Made by a program: the position numbers and the translations under genes. This document shows positions 34,622 to 43,394 of a stretch of 64,000 bases of DNA, in pieces. The notes below the pieces were generated by a model that worked only from the letters and a program-made list of their open reading frames with translations, was not told the origin of the DNA and ran no database searches. Positions within the stretch are counted from its first letter, which is position 1. Every line of letters starts with the position of its first letter. Source of the stretch: JBJXGV01 sp046160485 (GTDB lineage Bacteria; Orphanbacterota; Orphanbacteria; JBJXGV01); contig JBJXGV010000036.1 in NCBI GenBank assembly GCA_046160485.1, positions 124,001-188,000 on the forward strand. Reading direction: 5' to 3'.

Positions 34622-36145
34622 ATGCGGAATTCGCCGTTGTTGTCGTTGGTCGCCGCGCTTGCGGTCGCAGGGCTTGGATGCTCCGGCGGCGGTTCATCCT
34701 CGTCACGCAGTGAGGCGCTCCCCGCGTACTACCCGGCGTCGCAGCTTCAGCGCTACGTCGCTCTGAACGACAGCGGCTATCAGCACCTGCGAGCCCAGCG
34801 TGCGGACGAAGCGATCGCGGTGTTTCAGCGGCAGCATGAAATGATTCCGACCGGACGCCTGGGAGCGATCAACGTTGCGCGGGCGTACGCATCGAAGGGA
34901 AACGTCGAGGAAGGAATCCGCTGGATCGAAACCGCGGTGGCGGCGGGCTGGGACGATTCCGCGCAGCTCCGCGAGGATCCGGCGCTCGCGCCCTTGCGTT
35001 CGGACGCGCGTTTCGCCCCGCTCGTGGATCGCGTCGACGCCGCGCTTGCCGAGCGTGAAGCAGTTTTCGCGAAGGGATTGCCGGAACACGATTCCAAGTC
35101 GGTCGCTCTGGCCGATGCCGCGGCGCTAAAGGCGTGGTCCGACTCTCTCGGAAATCAGCTCGTGATCCATGGCCGCACCGTTTGGTTCAACTGGCAGTTC
35201 ACCGCCGCGCGCATGGACTTCGAAGCGCGCCAGCTCGCAGCGCGGCAGAAGCTCGCCGCCGGCGACCCGACATTCGACTACGGGCTGGAACGCGTTCGCG
35301 CGATCTCGCGTCTGCGGTCGCCCGAGGAGCCGTGGGGCGCCGTCGCGAAGGGCGTCGCCGCCGAAGTCGATCGCTACCTCGCCGGGACGCCGACTGCCGA
35401 CGGGCGTGTCGAGGCGCAGTACCGCGCGGGCGTCGCGGCGCTTTGCGAGCTGGGGCCCGTGACGGCGCCGGCGCCGGGGTGGACGGAGGCCGCGGCGCGC
35501 GCGCGCGCACACTTCGCGCAAGTCGGCGAATCGACGCGATTCTTCGGCGCGACGACGGCGTGGCTCCTGTGGGCGGATCTCGTCGACGCGGGCGAAAACG
35601 CGAGCGGCGTCTTGCCGCGAATTCGCGTGTTCGCCGAGCAATTCAAGGGCGACAGGGCAGCGATGGAAATCGCCGACGCGAAGTTCAAGCGCGAGCTTTT
35701 CGTTTCGCTCTGGCCGATCCCGTTTGCCGCCGTCGACCTCGACGACAAACCGGTCACGCTCGACGATTACAAAGGGAAGGTGCTCCTTCTCGACTTCTGG
35801 GCGACTTGGTGCGGCCCGTGCCGGCAGGAACTCCCGCATCTGCGCGATGCTTTCGCGCAATTTCACGAGCGCGGGTTCGAAATTCTTTCGGTGTCGCTCG
35901 ACTTCGCCGATCGAACAACGGTCGCGGATTATCGCGCGTGGACGGAAGAGAACGGCATGCGCTGGCGTCACGTCTACGATCAGAAGGGTTGGCAGAGTCC
36001 GCTCGTCTCCGCGTTCCGGATTCAGGGGATCCCGTTTCCGCTGCTGATCGGTCCGGACGGAGACATCATCGCGATGCACGGCGAATGTCGTGGCGAAAAC
36101 CTCAAGCGAGTCATCGACCGCGCCCTGACGGAACTGGGCGCATAG
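34622..36145 (+). CDS. TPR-like and TlpA-type thioredoxin fusion, exported
   Basis: A 507-aa exported protein. Signal peptide with a possible lipidation site at Cys20 (AGLGC), then a Ser-rich linker. Residues about 45-150 contain TPR-like repeats (YQHLRAQRADEAIAVFQR; INVARAYASKGNVEEGIRWIE). The middle part is helical and unassigned. The C-terminal domain (about 360-507) is TlpA/ResA-like thioredoxin with WCGPC at 396-400 and the cis-proline region IQGIPFPLLIGPDG. Predicted periplasmic disulfide reductase, perhaps for cytochrome c maturation or oxidative repair; the target is unknown. A very similar design occurs in many FCB and Acidobacteria lipoproteins. Confidence 0.83.
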   Translation: MRNSPLLSLVAALAVAGLGCSGGGSSSSRSEALPAYYPASQLQRYVALNDSGYQHLRAQRADEAIAVFQRQHEMIPTGRLGAINVARAYASKGNVEEGIRWIETAVAAGWDDSAQLREDPALAPLRSDARFAPLVDRVDAALAEREAVFAKGLPEHDSKSVALADAAALKAWSDSLGNQLVIHGRTVWFNWQFTAARMDFEARQLAARQKLAAGDPTFDYGLERVRAISRLRSPEEPWGAVAKGVAAEVDRYLAGTPTADGRVEAQYRAGVAALCELGPVTAPAPGWTEAAARARAHFAQVGESTRFFGATTAWLLWADLVDAGENASGVLPRIRVFAEQFKGDRAAMEIADAKFKRELFVSLWPIPFAAVDLDDKPVTLDDYKGKVLLLDFWATWCGPCRQELPHLRDAFAQFHERGFEILSVSLDFADRTTVADYRAWTEENGMRWRHVYDQKGWQSPLVSAFRIQGIPFPLLIGPDGDIIAMHGECRGENLKRVIDRALTELGA

Positions 36146-36215
36146 GGGAGGAGCCGCCGGCAAGCAAACCGACTTCGCATCGAAAGAAATCTTCACATCC
36201 GCGCAAGAAAACCGC

Positions 36216-36245
36216 TTGACAGCGATTTTCTCCCTCCGATAGACT
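36216..36245 (+). promoter_or_regulatory. Promoter of the dcw cluster (mraZ)
   Basis: TTGACA at 36216-36221, 18-bp spacer, TAGACT at 36240-36245. Transcription should begin near 36252, directly in front of the MraZ box. The leader from 36301 to 36340 is unusually AT-rich for this genome. Confidence 0.65.
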
Positions 36246-36253
36246 GCGCCGCG

Positions 36254-36268
36254 TGGGGAAAAGTGGTA
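36254..36268 (+). promoter_or_regulatory. Putative MraZ operator
   Basis: TGGGG at 36254-36258, five bases, then TGGTA at 36264-36268. This matches the known MraZ site layout of TGGGN repeats on a ten-base period, although the second copy is imperfect and no third copy is seen. Its place at the transcription start fits autorepression. Confidence 0.5.
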
Positions 36269-36354
36269 GAAACAAGCACGGACCACTCGATCCCATCGGC
36301 TCCCTTCACAACACATAGTTAATACAAGGCTTTAATCGAAACCCTGGGCGGGTC

Positions 36355-36819
36355 ATGGCGAGATTCTTCGGCTCCGATGAGGCCACCGTTGACGAAAAGG
36401 GACGTTTTCCTTTGCCCGTCAAGTTTCGCCGCACGCTGGAGACGATCGAAGGCTTCTCGTTTCACCTTCAGCCGGGGCTCCAGGGGGAGATTCTCGCGAT
36501 CCCCTCGGAGTACTTCGAGACGATCGACGAACGGCGCGCGGACCTCGATCCCAACAATGTCGACGATCGCGCGGCGGCCCAGGTGTACGGCGAAATCGAG
36601 TCGTGCGCGCTCGACAAGGCTGGACGCATGACCATTCCGCCGCTCATGCGATCGCAGTTCGGAATTGATGGCTCGGTGATCGTTAGCGGAGCCGGGCCTT
36701 GGCTTTTGATCTGGAAGAAGGCCGTGTACGAGGCTCGCACGGCGTTGGACCGCGAGAAGGCTCTGGCGGCGTCGAGCCAGCGAAAGCTGCGGGCTCCGGC
36801 ACCTCCGGCGGAGGCATAG
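36355..36819 (+). CDS. mraZ: Transcriptional regulator MraZ
   Basis: First gene of the division and cell-wall cluster; MraZ is a SpoVT/AbrB-fold repressor of its own operon. The 154-aa protein has the two expected half-sites: DEKGRFPLPVKFR near 13-25 and LDKAGRMTIPPLMR near 84-97. A 25-residue Ala/Pro-rich tail extends past the fold. ATG 36355 has only a loose GGGCGGG upstream. The end of the gene carries GGCGGAGG, which may serve as ribosome site for rsmH. Confidence 0.93.
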   Translation: MARFFGSDEATVDEKGRFPLPVKFRRTLETIEGFSFHLQPGLQGEILAIPSEYFETIDERRADLDPNNVDDRAAAQVYGEIESCALDKAGRMTIPPLMRSQFGIDGSVIVSGAGPWLLIWKKAVYEARTALDREKALAASSQRKLRAPAPPAEA

Positions 36820-37745
36820 CGACGGCTTATCACATCCCGGCTCTGCTCGAAGCGGTGATCGAGTACATCGAGCCTCGGCCCGGGAAGAGATTGATCGACT
36901 GTACGGTCGGCGGCGGTGGACACATGGAAGGGATGGCGCTTGGGATGGCGGGAGAGGGGCTGATCCTCGGTATTGATCGGGACCCCGAGGCGATCAACGC
37001 AGCGCAGACACGGCTGGCTTCCTTCGGGAACCTGGTCCGCTTCCGCTGCGGCCCCTTCTCCCGTCTGAAAGAGCTGGCAAACGGGGAGGGTGTCTCCGCC
37101 GCCGACGGAATTTTGTTCGACTTTGGAGTTTCGTTCGCGCAAATCGACCGCGCGGACCGGGGCCTAAGCTACCGAGCCGACGGGCCGCTCGACATGCGCA
37201 TGGATCCGTCGCGCGGAGAACCCGCGAGCGAATTGATCGCGCGCCTCACCGAGGCGGAGATCGCCGACATCCTGCACCGCTACGGCGACGAGCCGCGCGC
37301 GCGCGCCATCGCGCGGCAGATCGCTCGCGCGCCGCGCCGCCCGCGGACGACAGCCGAACTCGCCGCGCTCGTGATACGAGTCGCACCGCGTCCCCCCGAG
37401 AAAACCCTCTCCCGCGTTTTCCAAAGTTTTCGCATCTACATCAACCGCGAGATCGAAGAGATCGAAGAGGCGCTTCCCGCCGCGCTCGATCTGTTGGCGC
37501 CCGACGGCGTGCTCGTGACGATCGCTTATCACTCGCTCGAAGATTCCGTCGCGAAGACGTTTTTCCGAAACGAGGCGAAGGGCTGCATCTGCCCCCCGGG
37601 ATTTCCGGAGTGCCGCTGCGAGCATTCGCCGCGCGTCGAACTGTTGACCCGGCGGGCCGTGAAGCCGTCGGAAGAGGAGGTGAGTCGAAACAGACGATCC
37701 CGGAGTGCCAGGCTGCGAGCAGCCAGGCGTCTCCGCAACTCATAA
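36699..37745 (+). CDS. rsmH: 16S rRNA (cytosine1402-N4)-methyltransferase RsmH
   Basis: SAM-dependent methyltransferase that modifies C1402 of 16S rRNA. Conserved sequence begins at YHIPALLEAV (36828) and continues with DCTVGGGGHMEGM, GIDRDPEAI, FDFGVSFAQIDRADRG, FQSFRIYINREI and the final RNRRSRSARLR. The only ordinary start codon in frame is TTG 36699, which gives 348 aa and a 121-base overlap with mraZ. The normal family length (about 310 aa) points to a start near 36816-36822, where only ATA or ACG is available, just after GGCGGAGG. Function is sure; the start is not. Confidence 0.9.
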   Translation: MAFDLEEGRVRGSHGVGPREGSGGVEPAKAAGSGTSGGGIATAYHIPALLEAVIEYIEPRPGKRLIDCTVGGGGHMEGMALGMAGEGLILGIDRDPEAINAAQTRLASFGNLVRFRCGPFSRLKELANGEGVSAADGILFDFGVSFAQIDRADRGLSYRADGPLDMRMDPSRGEPASELIARLTEAEIADILHRYGDEPRARAIARQIARAPRRPRTTAELAALVIRVAPRPPEKTLSRVFQSFRIYINREIEEIEEALPAALDLLAPDGVLVTIAYHSLEDSVAKTFFRNEAKGCICPPGFPECRCEHSPRVELLTRRAVKPSEEEVSRNRRSRSARLRAARRLRNS

Positions 37746-37770
37746 TCCATCACGCTTTCTGGGTGAAGCC

Positions 37771-38244
37771 ATGCGTTATCTCCCGCTTCGTTTCGTTGTT
37801 GGCTCTCGACTTCCGATCCCGTTTGCACCGTTCCGCGGGGTTGCCCGCCGCCTCTACGTCATCGTCGGATCGATCACACTCCTCGTCGTCACGCTCGTCA
37901 CCGGTATCTGGCAGAAGAATCAGATCGACGCGATTCTGCGAAGGATCGACGGCCTCGAGCGCGAACGGGGCGTACTCCTCGTCGAGATCGAGCAAGAAGA
38001 GATGGAGATCGCGCGACTGGCTTCGTACGACTGCATCGTCCCGCGCGCCGAGAACGAACTCGGGATGATCGTCATGGCGTCGAGCGAGCAGGCGTTTCTT
38101 CCTCTGACGGCGCCGATGCCGGAACCCGCGCCGCCGCTCGAAGGTCACCTGCAGCAGTTCGTCGCGTCGCTTTCGGGCGCGGTCGACTTCGTCCTGCCCG
38201 GAACATCGACGGCGAAGGAAAAAGAAGGCGAGTCGCGCGAGTGA
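37771..38244 (+). CDS. ftsL: FtsL-like cell-division protein
   Basis: A 157-aa bitopic membrane protein in the FtsL position. One membrane helix (about 28-48, YVIVGSITLLVVTLVTGIW), then a heptad coiled coil (about 50-78, IDAILRRIDGLERERGVLLVEIEQEE), and a FtsL-type AENELGM element. It has a longer proline-rich C-terminal tail than usual. FtsL works with FtsB and FtsQ to activate FtsWI. No FtsB gene is seen here. The stop overlaps the ftsI start as GTGA. Confidence 0.8.
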   Translation: MRYLPLRFVVGSRLPIPFAPFRGVARRLYVIVGSITLLVVTLVTGIWQKNQIDAILRRIDGLERERGVLLVEIEQEEMEIARLASYDCIVPRAENELGMIVMASSEQAFLPLTAPMPEPAPPLEGHLQQFVASLSGAVDFVLPGTSTAKEKEGESRE

Positions 38245-40397
38245 ATCTCTTCGCGTCGCTGCGCGGGCCGAGCCGCAAGGGCGAGCGGCGCATCTTGTTC
38301 GTGTGCTGCGTCGGCTCCGTCGCGCTCGCGTGGGTCGTCGCGCGTCTCTGGGAGATTCAGATTGCACGCGCCGACGAGTACGCCGCGCGCGCGCGCGAGC
38401 AATACGAGGATCGCGTCGAGATCCTCCCGGACCGCGGGCGCATTCTCGATCGCTATGGCGATCCGCTCGCGGTGAGCGTCGAGCGCGCCGACGTGCTCGC
38501 GTACCCGCGCTGGGTCGCGGAACCCGCCGCCGTCGCCGCGACGCTCGCGCGATTCATCGACACGCCGGTCGATCGCATCGAAGAGATGCTGACCTCGGGA
38601 AAGGGGTTTCAGCGCATCAAGCGCGAGGCGACGGTCGAGGTCGGCATCGCGATCGATAGCCTCAACCTGCCGGGGATCGATGTCGCGCAGGGAAAGAAAC
38701 GAATCTATCCCGCCGGTGATTGTCTCGCGGAGGTCGTCGGAAAGACCGACACCGAGCAGAAGGGAATCGAGGGGATCGAGCTTTCGTACGACAAGCTGCT
38801 GCAGGGGCAAAGCGGCTACCGTTACCTCCAGAAGGTGAACCACGGGCGCTCGCAGCCGAACATGCGTTGGGGCGAGTCGCCGCCAAAGCCGGGCGAGTCG
38901 GTGGTGCTGACGATCGACACGCGGCTACAGCGCATCGTGAAATACGAACTCGACCGCACCGTTGCGCATCACCGCGCGAAGAAGGGGCTCGCGGTGGCGC
39001 TCGATCCGAACACGGGCGAGATTCTCTCCATGGCGGCATCGTGCGGCGCGGAGGAGGCTCGCGCTTCGACGGCCTCGACCCTCAATCTCATCACCGGAAT
39101 GCAGTTCGAGCCGGGATCCACGTTCAAGCTCGTCCCGTACGGCGCGGCGCTCGAGCACGCGCTCTTCCGGCGCAGCGACCTGATCGACGCGGAGGGCGGT
39201 ACCGCGCACGTCGGCAGCCGTACCGTGCGGGATGTCGAGCACCTCGGGCTCGTCACGCTCGATGACGCGTTCATTCATTCGTCGAACGTCTGCGCGGCGA
39301 AGGTCGGTCTGGCGGTCGGTGACGAGCGCTTCTACCGGATGGCGCGCGCGTTTGGATTCGGTACGCGCACGGGTGTCGACTTCCCCGGCGAGGTGAGCGG
39401 ATCGCTCCCGAGGCCGCGCAATTTCTCGTCGACGACGCTGGCCACGCTCTCGTTCGGATACGAGGTCAACGTGACGGCGCTGCAGCTAGCGTGTGCGTAC
39501 GCAGCCGTCGCGAACGGCGGCATTCTCTACGAGCCGCATATCGTGAAGAAGATCGTCAACGCGAAAGGAAAGACGGTTCGCGAGGCGCCTGTTCGTCCGG
39601 TCAGGCGCGTCGTCTCCGAAGACACCGCGCGCATCCTGCGCGAGTTGATGCAGGGCGTCGTCGCCGAGGGGACTGCGAAGGGTGCGTTCCTCGATCGATG
39701 GGCGATCGCCGGCAAGACGGGAACCGCGAAGAAGACACGGGAAGGCGCGCGCGGGTACGACAACCGTTACGTCGCGTCGTTCGCAGGGTTTTTCCCCGCG
39801 TGGGATCCGAAGCTCGTACTTGTCGTTGTGATCGACGAGCCGCGGGAGGGCGAGTACTACGGCGGCGCTGTCGCCGCACCCGCTTTTCGCGAAATGGTGA
39901 GCCGGATCGTGAGCACCGCTTCGATTCCGATCGTCCCCGAGAACGATCGCCTCGTGGGACCGGAGCCGAAGTGGACAGCGAAGAACGCGTGGGACGGATT
40001 TCTCAACGAGCGCGAAGGCGTGCGGGACCGCGAACGCGCGAAGTCGCTCGCGCAGTCGATCGCGCGAGCGGATTCGGCGGCGATCGCGGCGGTGGAGGCG
40101 AACCCCGACACGAGCGCGCGCGAAGAGTCGATGCGGCTTGCGCTCGCGGGGAGCCCGGTTCCCGACGTGACGGGCATGACGGTACGCCGCGCGATGTCGC
40201 TCCTGGCGGATCGCGGACACGAGGTGCAGGTGCGCGGGCGCGGCGTGGTGATCGAACAAATACCGGCGGCGGGATCTCGCGCGGAGCAGGGGAGCGTCGT
40301 CGTCATCGTCGCGGATCCTCACGCGAACGACACGGCGCCGGCGCCGATGGCGGTGCCCGCGTCGGTTCGGCCACGGCCGCTTCGGAGCGGCAGGTGA
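38241..40397 (+). CDS. ftsI: Septal transpeptidase FtsI (class B PBP) with PASTA domain
   Basis: Cross-links septal peptidoglycan. 718 aa: short cytoplasmic tail, membrane helix about 17-36, PBP dimerisation domain (about 55-200, with RGRILDRYGDPLA), and transpeptidase domain with STFK at 293-296, SSN at 347-349 and KTGT at 492-495. One PASTA repeat (about 650-710, VPDVTGMTVRRAMSLLADRG) follows, and the tail is proline-rich. GTG 38241 overlaps the ftsL stop by four bases. PASTA on a division PBP is usual in Gram-positives and several deep Gram-negative phyla. Confidence 0.94.
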   Translation: MNLFASLRGPSRKGERRILFVCCVGSVALAWVVARLWEIQIARADEYAARAREQYEDRVEILPDRGRILDRYGDPLAVSVERADVLAYPRWVAEPAAVAATLARFIDTPVDRIEEMLTSGKGFQRIKREATVEVGIAIDSLNLPGIDVAQGKKRIYPAGDCLAEVVGKTDTEQKGIEGIELSYDKLLQGQSGYRYLQKVNHGRSQPNMRWGESPPKPGESVVLTIDTRLQRIVKYELDRTVAHHRAKKGLAVALDPNTGEILSMAASCGAEEARASTASTLNLITGMQFEPGSTFKLVPYGAALEHALFRRSDLIDAEGGTAHVGSRTVRDVEHLGLVTLDDAFIHSSNVCAAKVGLAVGDERFYRMARAFGFGTRTGVDFPGEVSGSLPRPRNFSSTTLATLSFGYEVNVTALQLACAYAAVANGGILYEPHIVKKIVNAKGKTVREAPVRPVRRVVSEDTARILRELMQGVVAEGTAKGAFLDRWAIAGKTGTAKKTREGARGYDNRYVASFAGFFPAWDPKLVLVVVIDEPREGEYYGGAVAAPAFREMVSRIVSTASIPIVPENDRLVGPEPKWTAKNAWDGFLNEREGVRDRERAKSLAQSIARADSAAIAAVEANPDTSAREESMRLALAGSPVPDVTGMTVRRAMSLLADRGHEVQVRGRGVVIEQIPAAGSRAEQGSVVVIVADPHANDTAPAPMAVPASVRPRPLRSGR

Positions 40398-41983
40398 GCA
40401 CGATGACGAGCGCGCGCGAAATGACGCTCCACGATGCGGCCGCGCTCGCCGCGGGTGCGCGAATCGAGCGTGGCGCCGGCGGTGGAAACGCCTCGAACGG
40501 CGATGGGGCGCTTGTGATTCGCGGGCTCGCCTTCGATTCACGCATCGTTCAGCCTGGAGATCTCTTCTTCGCGGTTCCCGGATTTAAGGTCGACGGTTCG
40601 GAGTTTGTTGCGGAGGCGGTGGCTCGTGGGGCGGTGGCGGTCGTGGCGGAGGGACCGGTGGCGACACCGGTCCCGCGCCTCCGTGTTTCTAACGTTCGCG
40701 ATGCGATGGGCCGCATCGCGGCGCGTTTCTTCGGTGATCCATCGCGTGAACTCCTCGGCATCGGCGCGACGGGGACGAACGGCAAGACAACGACGATCGC
40801 GATCTGCGCGGCGATTCTCGCAGCCGCGGCGCGCGCGCCCGGAGTGATGGGTACGCTGACGTATCGGGTGGGAACGCGCGAGGAGAAGGCGCCGCGCACG
40901 ACGCCCGAGGCGATCGATCTGCATCGCATGCTGCGGGGCATGGTCGATGCCGGGAACGCGAGTTTTGCGATGGAGATCTCGTCGCACGCGATCGCGCTCG
41001 GCCGCGTCACGGGGCTCGCCCTCGAAGCGATGATCTTCACGAACATGTCGCGCGATCACCTCGACTTTCACGGAACGATGGAGGCGTACTACGAAACGAA
41101 GCGGCGGTTCTTCCGCCGCGCGGATCTCGCGGCATTGAATGCGAGCGTCACGCGCGCCGTCATCAACATCGACGACGCGTATGGGCAGCGGCTCGCGCGC
41201 GAGACCGATCTGCCGCTTACCACGTTCGGGCGCGCGCGCGATGCCACGGTGCGTGTCGAGGCGATCGAAGAGACGCTTTCTGGGAGTCGCCTGCGCGTCG
41301 CGGCGCCGCGCGGGGGATTCGAGTTTTGGCTGCCGCTTCCCGGCCGCTTCCACCAGGAGAATGCGCTTGCCGCGATCGCGGCCGCCGAGGCGCTCGAACT
41401 TCCGCGGAGCGCGGTCGTCAGCGCGCTCGAGACGGTCGCGACGGTGCCGGGGCGATTTCAGCTTATCGAAAGTACGCTCGGGATCTCGGTTATCGTCGAT
41501 TACGCGCACTCGCCAGACGGGCTCTCTTCGCTGCTCCGGGCGGTGCGCCCGCTCGCGCCGCGCCGCGTGATCACGCTTTTCGGCTGCGGCGGCGACCGCG
41601 ATCGCGGCAAGCGGCCACTCATGGGCGCCGCCGCGGGCGAAGGCTCCGATTTCGTCGTGCTGACGTCCGACAACCCGCGCAACGAGGAACCCGGCGCGAT
41701 CATCGCGGAGGCGGAAGCGGGGCTCCTCCCGACGGGGACAGCCTACGTCGTCTGCGAGGATCGTCGCCGCGCCATCGCGACGGCTCTCGACGAGGCGGCG
41801 CCAGGCGACACGGTGATCCTCGCGGGAAAAGGACACGAGGAGTACCAGGAGATTCGCGGCGTGCGTACGCCGTTTCAGGATGCCGAGATCGTCACGGCGC
41901 TCCTGCGGGAGCGCGAGGCGTTGGCCAGGGAGCGTGCGGCGCGAGAGGAGCGGAACCATCAGCGCGGCGACCGGCGGAGTTAG
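40394..41983 (+). CDS. murE: UDP-MurNAc-tripeptide synthetase MurE
   Basis: Adds the third amino acid to the peptidoglycan stem. 529 aa with the Mur ligase ATP motif GTNGKT at 127-132, the FTNMSRDHLDFHGT block and the C-terminal specificity motif DNPR (426-429) followed by NEEP, which marks meso-diaminopimelate as substrate. GTG 40394 overlaps the ftsI stop as GTGA and is chosen to match the cluster's habit; ATG 40403 with AGGTGA upstream is equally possible and would shorten it by three residues. Confidence 0.93.
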   Translation: MSTMTSAREMTLHDAAALAAGARIERGAGGGNASNGDGALVIRGLAFDSRIVQPGDLFFAVPGFKVDGSEFVAEAVARGAVAVVAEGPVATPVPRLRVSNVRDAMGRIAARFFGDPSRELLGIGATGTNGKTTTIAICAAILAAAARAPGVMGTLTYRVGTREEKAPRTTPEAIDLHRMLRGMVDAGNASFAMEISSHAIALGRVTGLALEAMIFTNMSRDHLDFHGTMEAYYETKRRFFRRADLAALNASVTRAVINIDDAYGQRLARETDLPLTTFGRARDATVRVEAIEETLSGSRLRVAAPRGGFEFWLPLPGRFHQENALAAIAAAEALELPRSAVVSALETVATVPGRFQLIESTLGISVIVDYAHSPDGLSSLLRAVRPLAPRRVITLFGCGGDRDRGKRPLMGAAAGEGSDFVVLTSDNPRNEEPGAIIAEAEAGLLPTGTAYVVCEDRRRAIATALDEAAPGDTVILAGKGHEEYQEIRGVRTPFQDAEIVTALLREREALARERAAREERNHQRGDRRS

Positions 41984-41987
41984 CGCG

Positions 41988-43394
41988 ATGAGATCGCTCG
42001 AAGAGCTGGCGCTCGCCGTCGGCGGACGCGTGATGCGCTGCGCCGAGGGCGCGGCCTCGGGCGTCAGCATCGATTCGCGAACGCTGCGCGCGGGCGATCT
42101 CTTCTTTGCGCTGAAGGGTCCGAACTTCGACGGTCACCGGTTTCTCGGCAGCGCGTACGCGAGCGGCGCGTGGGGCGCCGTCGTCGAGGATGCGGCCGCG
42201 AACGCGGCAGCGGCCGGCACCCAGAGCGGCGCGCTCATCGCCGTCGACGACACGACGCGCGCGCTCCAGGAGATGGCGCGCGCGCGCCGCGCCGAGTTCG
42301 ACTCTCCCTTCGTCGCGGTCACCGGTTCTCTCGGCAAGACCACGAACAAGGAAATGATCGCGCACGTCCTCGGCTCGCGTTTCCGCGTCATGAAGTCGGA
42401 GGGGAACCTGAACAACCATCTCGGGATTCCGCTCACGCTTCTGCGCGCGTCCGAGGATTCGGACGTCGCGGTTTTCGAGCTGGCGATGACGGAACTCGGC
42501 GAGATTCGGTTTCTCGCCGAGATGGTTCGCCCGGCCATCGGTGTCGTGACGAACGTCGCGGAGGTCCACCTCGAGAGCATGGGGAGCCTCGAGGCGATCG
42601 CCCGCGCGAAGTCCGAGCTCGTCGAGGCGCTTCCCGCGGACGGATACGCGCTCCTCAACTGGGACGACCCGCGCGTTCGCGCAATGGCGCCAAGTAGCCG
42701 TGCGCAAGTTCTCTCGTACGGACTCGGCGAAGGCGCGCGTTTGCGCGCGCACAGCGTGGAGATCGACGACACCGGCACGGTCTTTACGATCGATGGCGGC
42801 GGGTCGGTGCGTATTCCGGTGTGGGGGCGCCATCTCGTGTACGCCGCCCTCGCCGCGATCGGCTGCGCCGAACTCCTCGGCGTTCCCGCGCAGGAATCGC
42901 GCGATCGCCTGGCCCGCTTCCGCCCGCTCGCCGGGCGCAGCGCCTTTCGCCCGCTCGGCGCGGTGCGCCTCCTCGACGACAGCTACAACGCGAGCCCCGC
43001 GTCCGTACGCGCGGCCGTGCTTGCGCTCTGCGATCGTCCCGGCGCCGCGTCGCGCGTCGTCGCGCTCGGCGACATGCTCGAGCTCGGCGAGCGCGCGGAA
43101 GCGCTCCACGCCGAACTCGGCGAATTCATCGCGCAGCAGCCGATCGATTTGTTGCTGCTTTACGGTCCGCTCTCCGAGGCGACGCGCCGCGGCGCGCTTG
43201 CGGCCGGACTTCCCGCCACGCGCGCGATTCATTTCGCGACTCGCGAGGCGCTGGCCGCCGCGCTCCGCGATCGTCTCCAGCCTCGGGACCATCTCCTCGT
43301 GAAGGGCTCGCGCGGCATGGCGATGGAAAAAGTGATCGCTCTCATCGAGAGCGATCTTCCCGCCGCGATCCGCGCGCCGGGCGGGGAAGCGTAG
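41988..43394 (+). CDS. murF: UDP-MurNAc-tripeptide-D-Ala-D-Ala ligase MurF
   Basis: Adds D-Ala-D-Ala to the UDP-MurNAc tripeptide. 468 aa: N-terminal domain with IDSRTLRAGDLFFALKG, ATP motif GSLGKT at 113-118, the EGNLNNHLGIPLTLL block and a C-terminal domain with LDDSYNASPASV. ATG 41988 lies four bases after murE, with GGAG about nine bases upstream. Its stop TAG shares one base with the GTG of mraY. Confidence 0.94.
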   Translation: MRSLEELALAVGGRVMRCAEGAASGVSIDSRTLRAGDLFFALKGPNFDGHRFLGSAYASGAWGAVVEDAAANAAAAGTQSGALIAVDDTTRALQEMARARRAEFDSPFVAVTGSLGKTTNKEMIAHVLGSRFRVMKSEGNLNNHLGIPLTLLRASEDSDVAVFELAMTELGEIRFLAEMVRPAIGVVTNVAEVHLESMGSLEAIARAKSELVEALPADGYALLNWDDPRVRAMAPSSRAQVLSYGLGEGARLRAHSVEIDDTGTVFTIDGGGSVRIPVWGRHLVYAALAAIGCAELLGVPAQESRDRLARFRPLAGRSAFRPLGAVRLLDDSYNASPASVRAAVLALCDRPGAASRVVALGDMLELGERAEALHAELGEFIAQQPIDLLLLYGPLSEATRRGALAAGLPATRAIHFATREALAAALRDRLQPRDHLLVKGSRGMAMEKVIALIESDLPAAIRAPGGEA

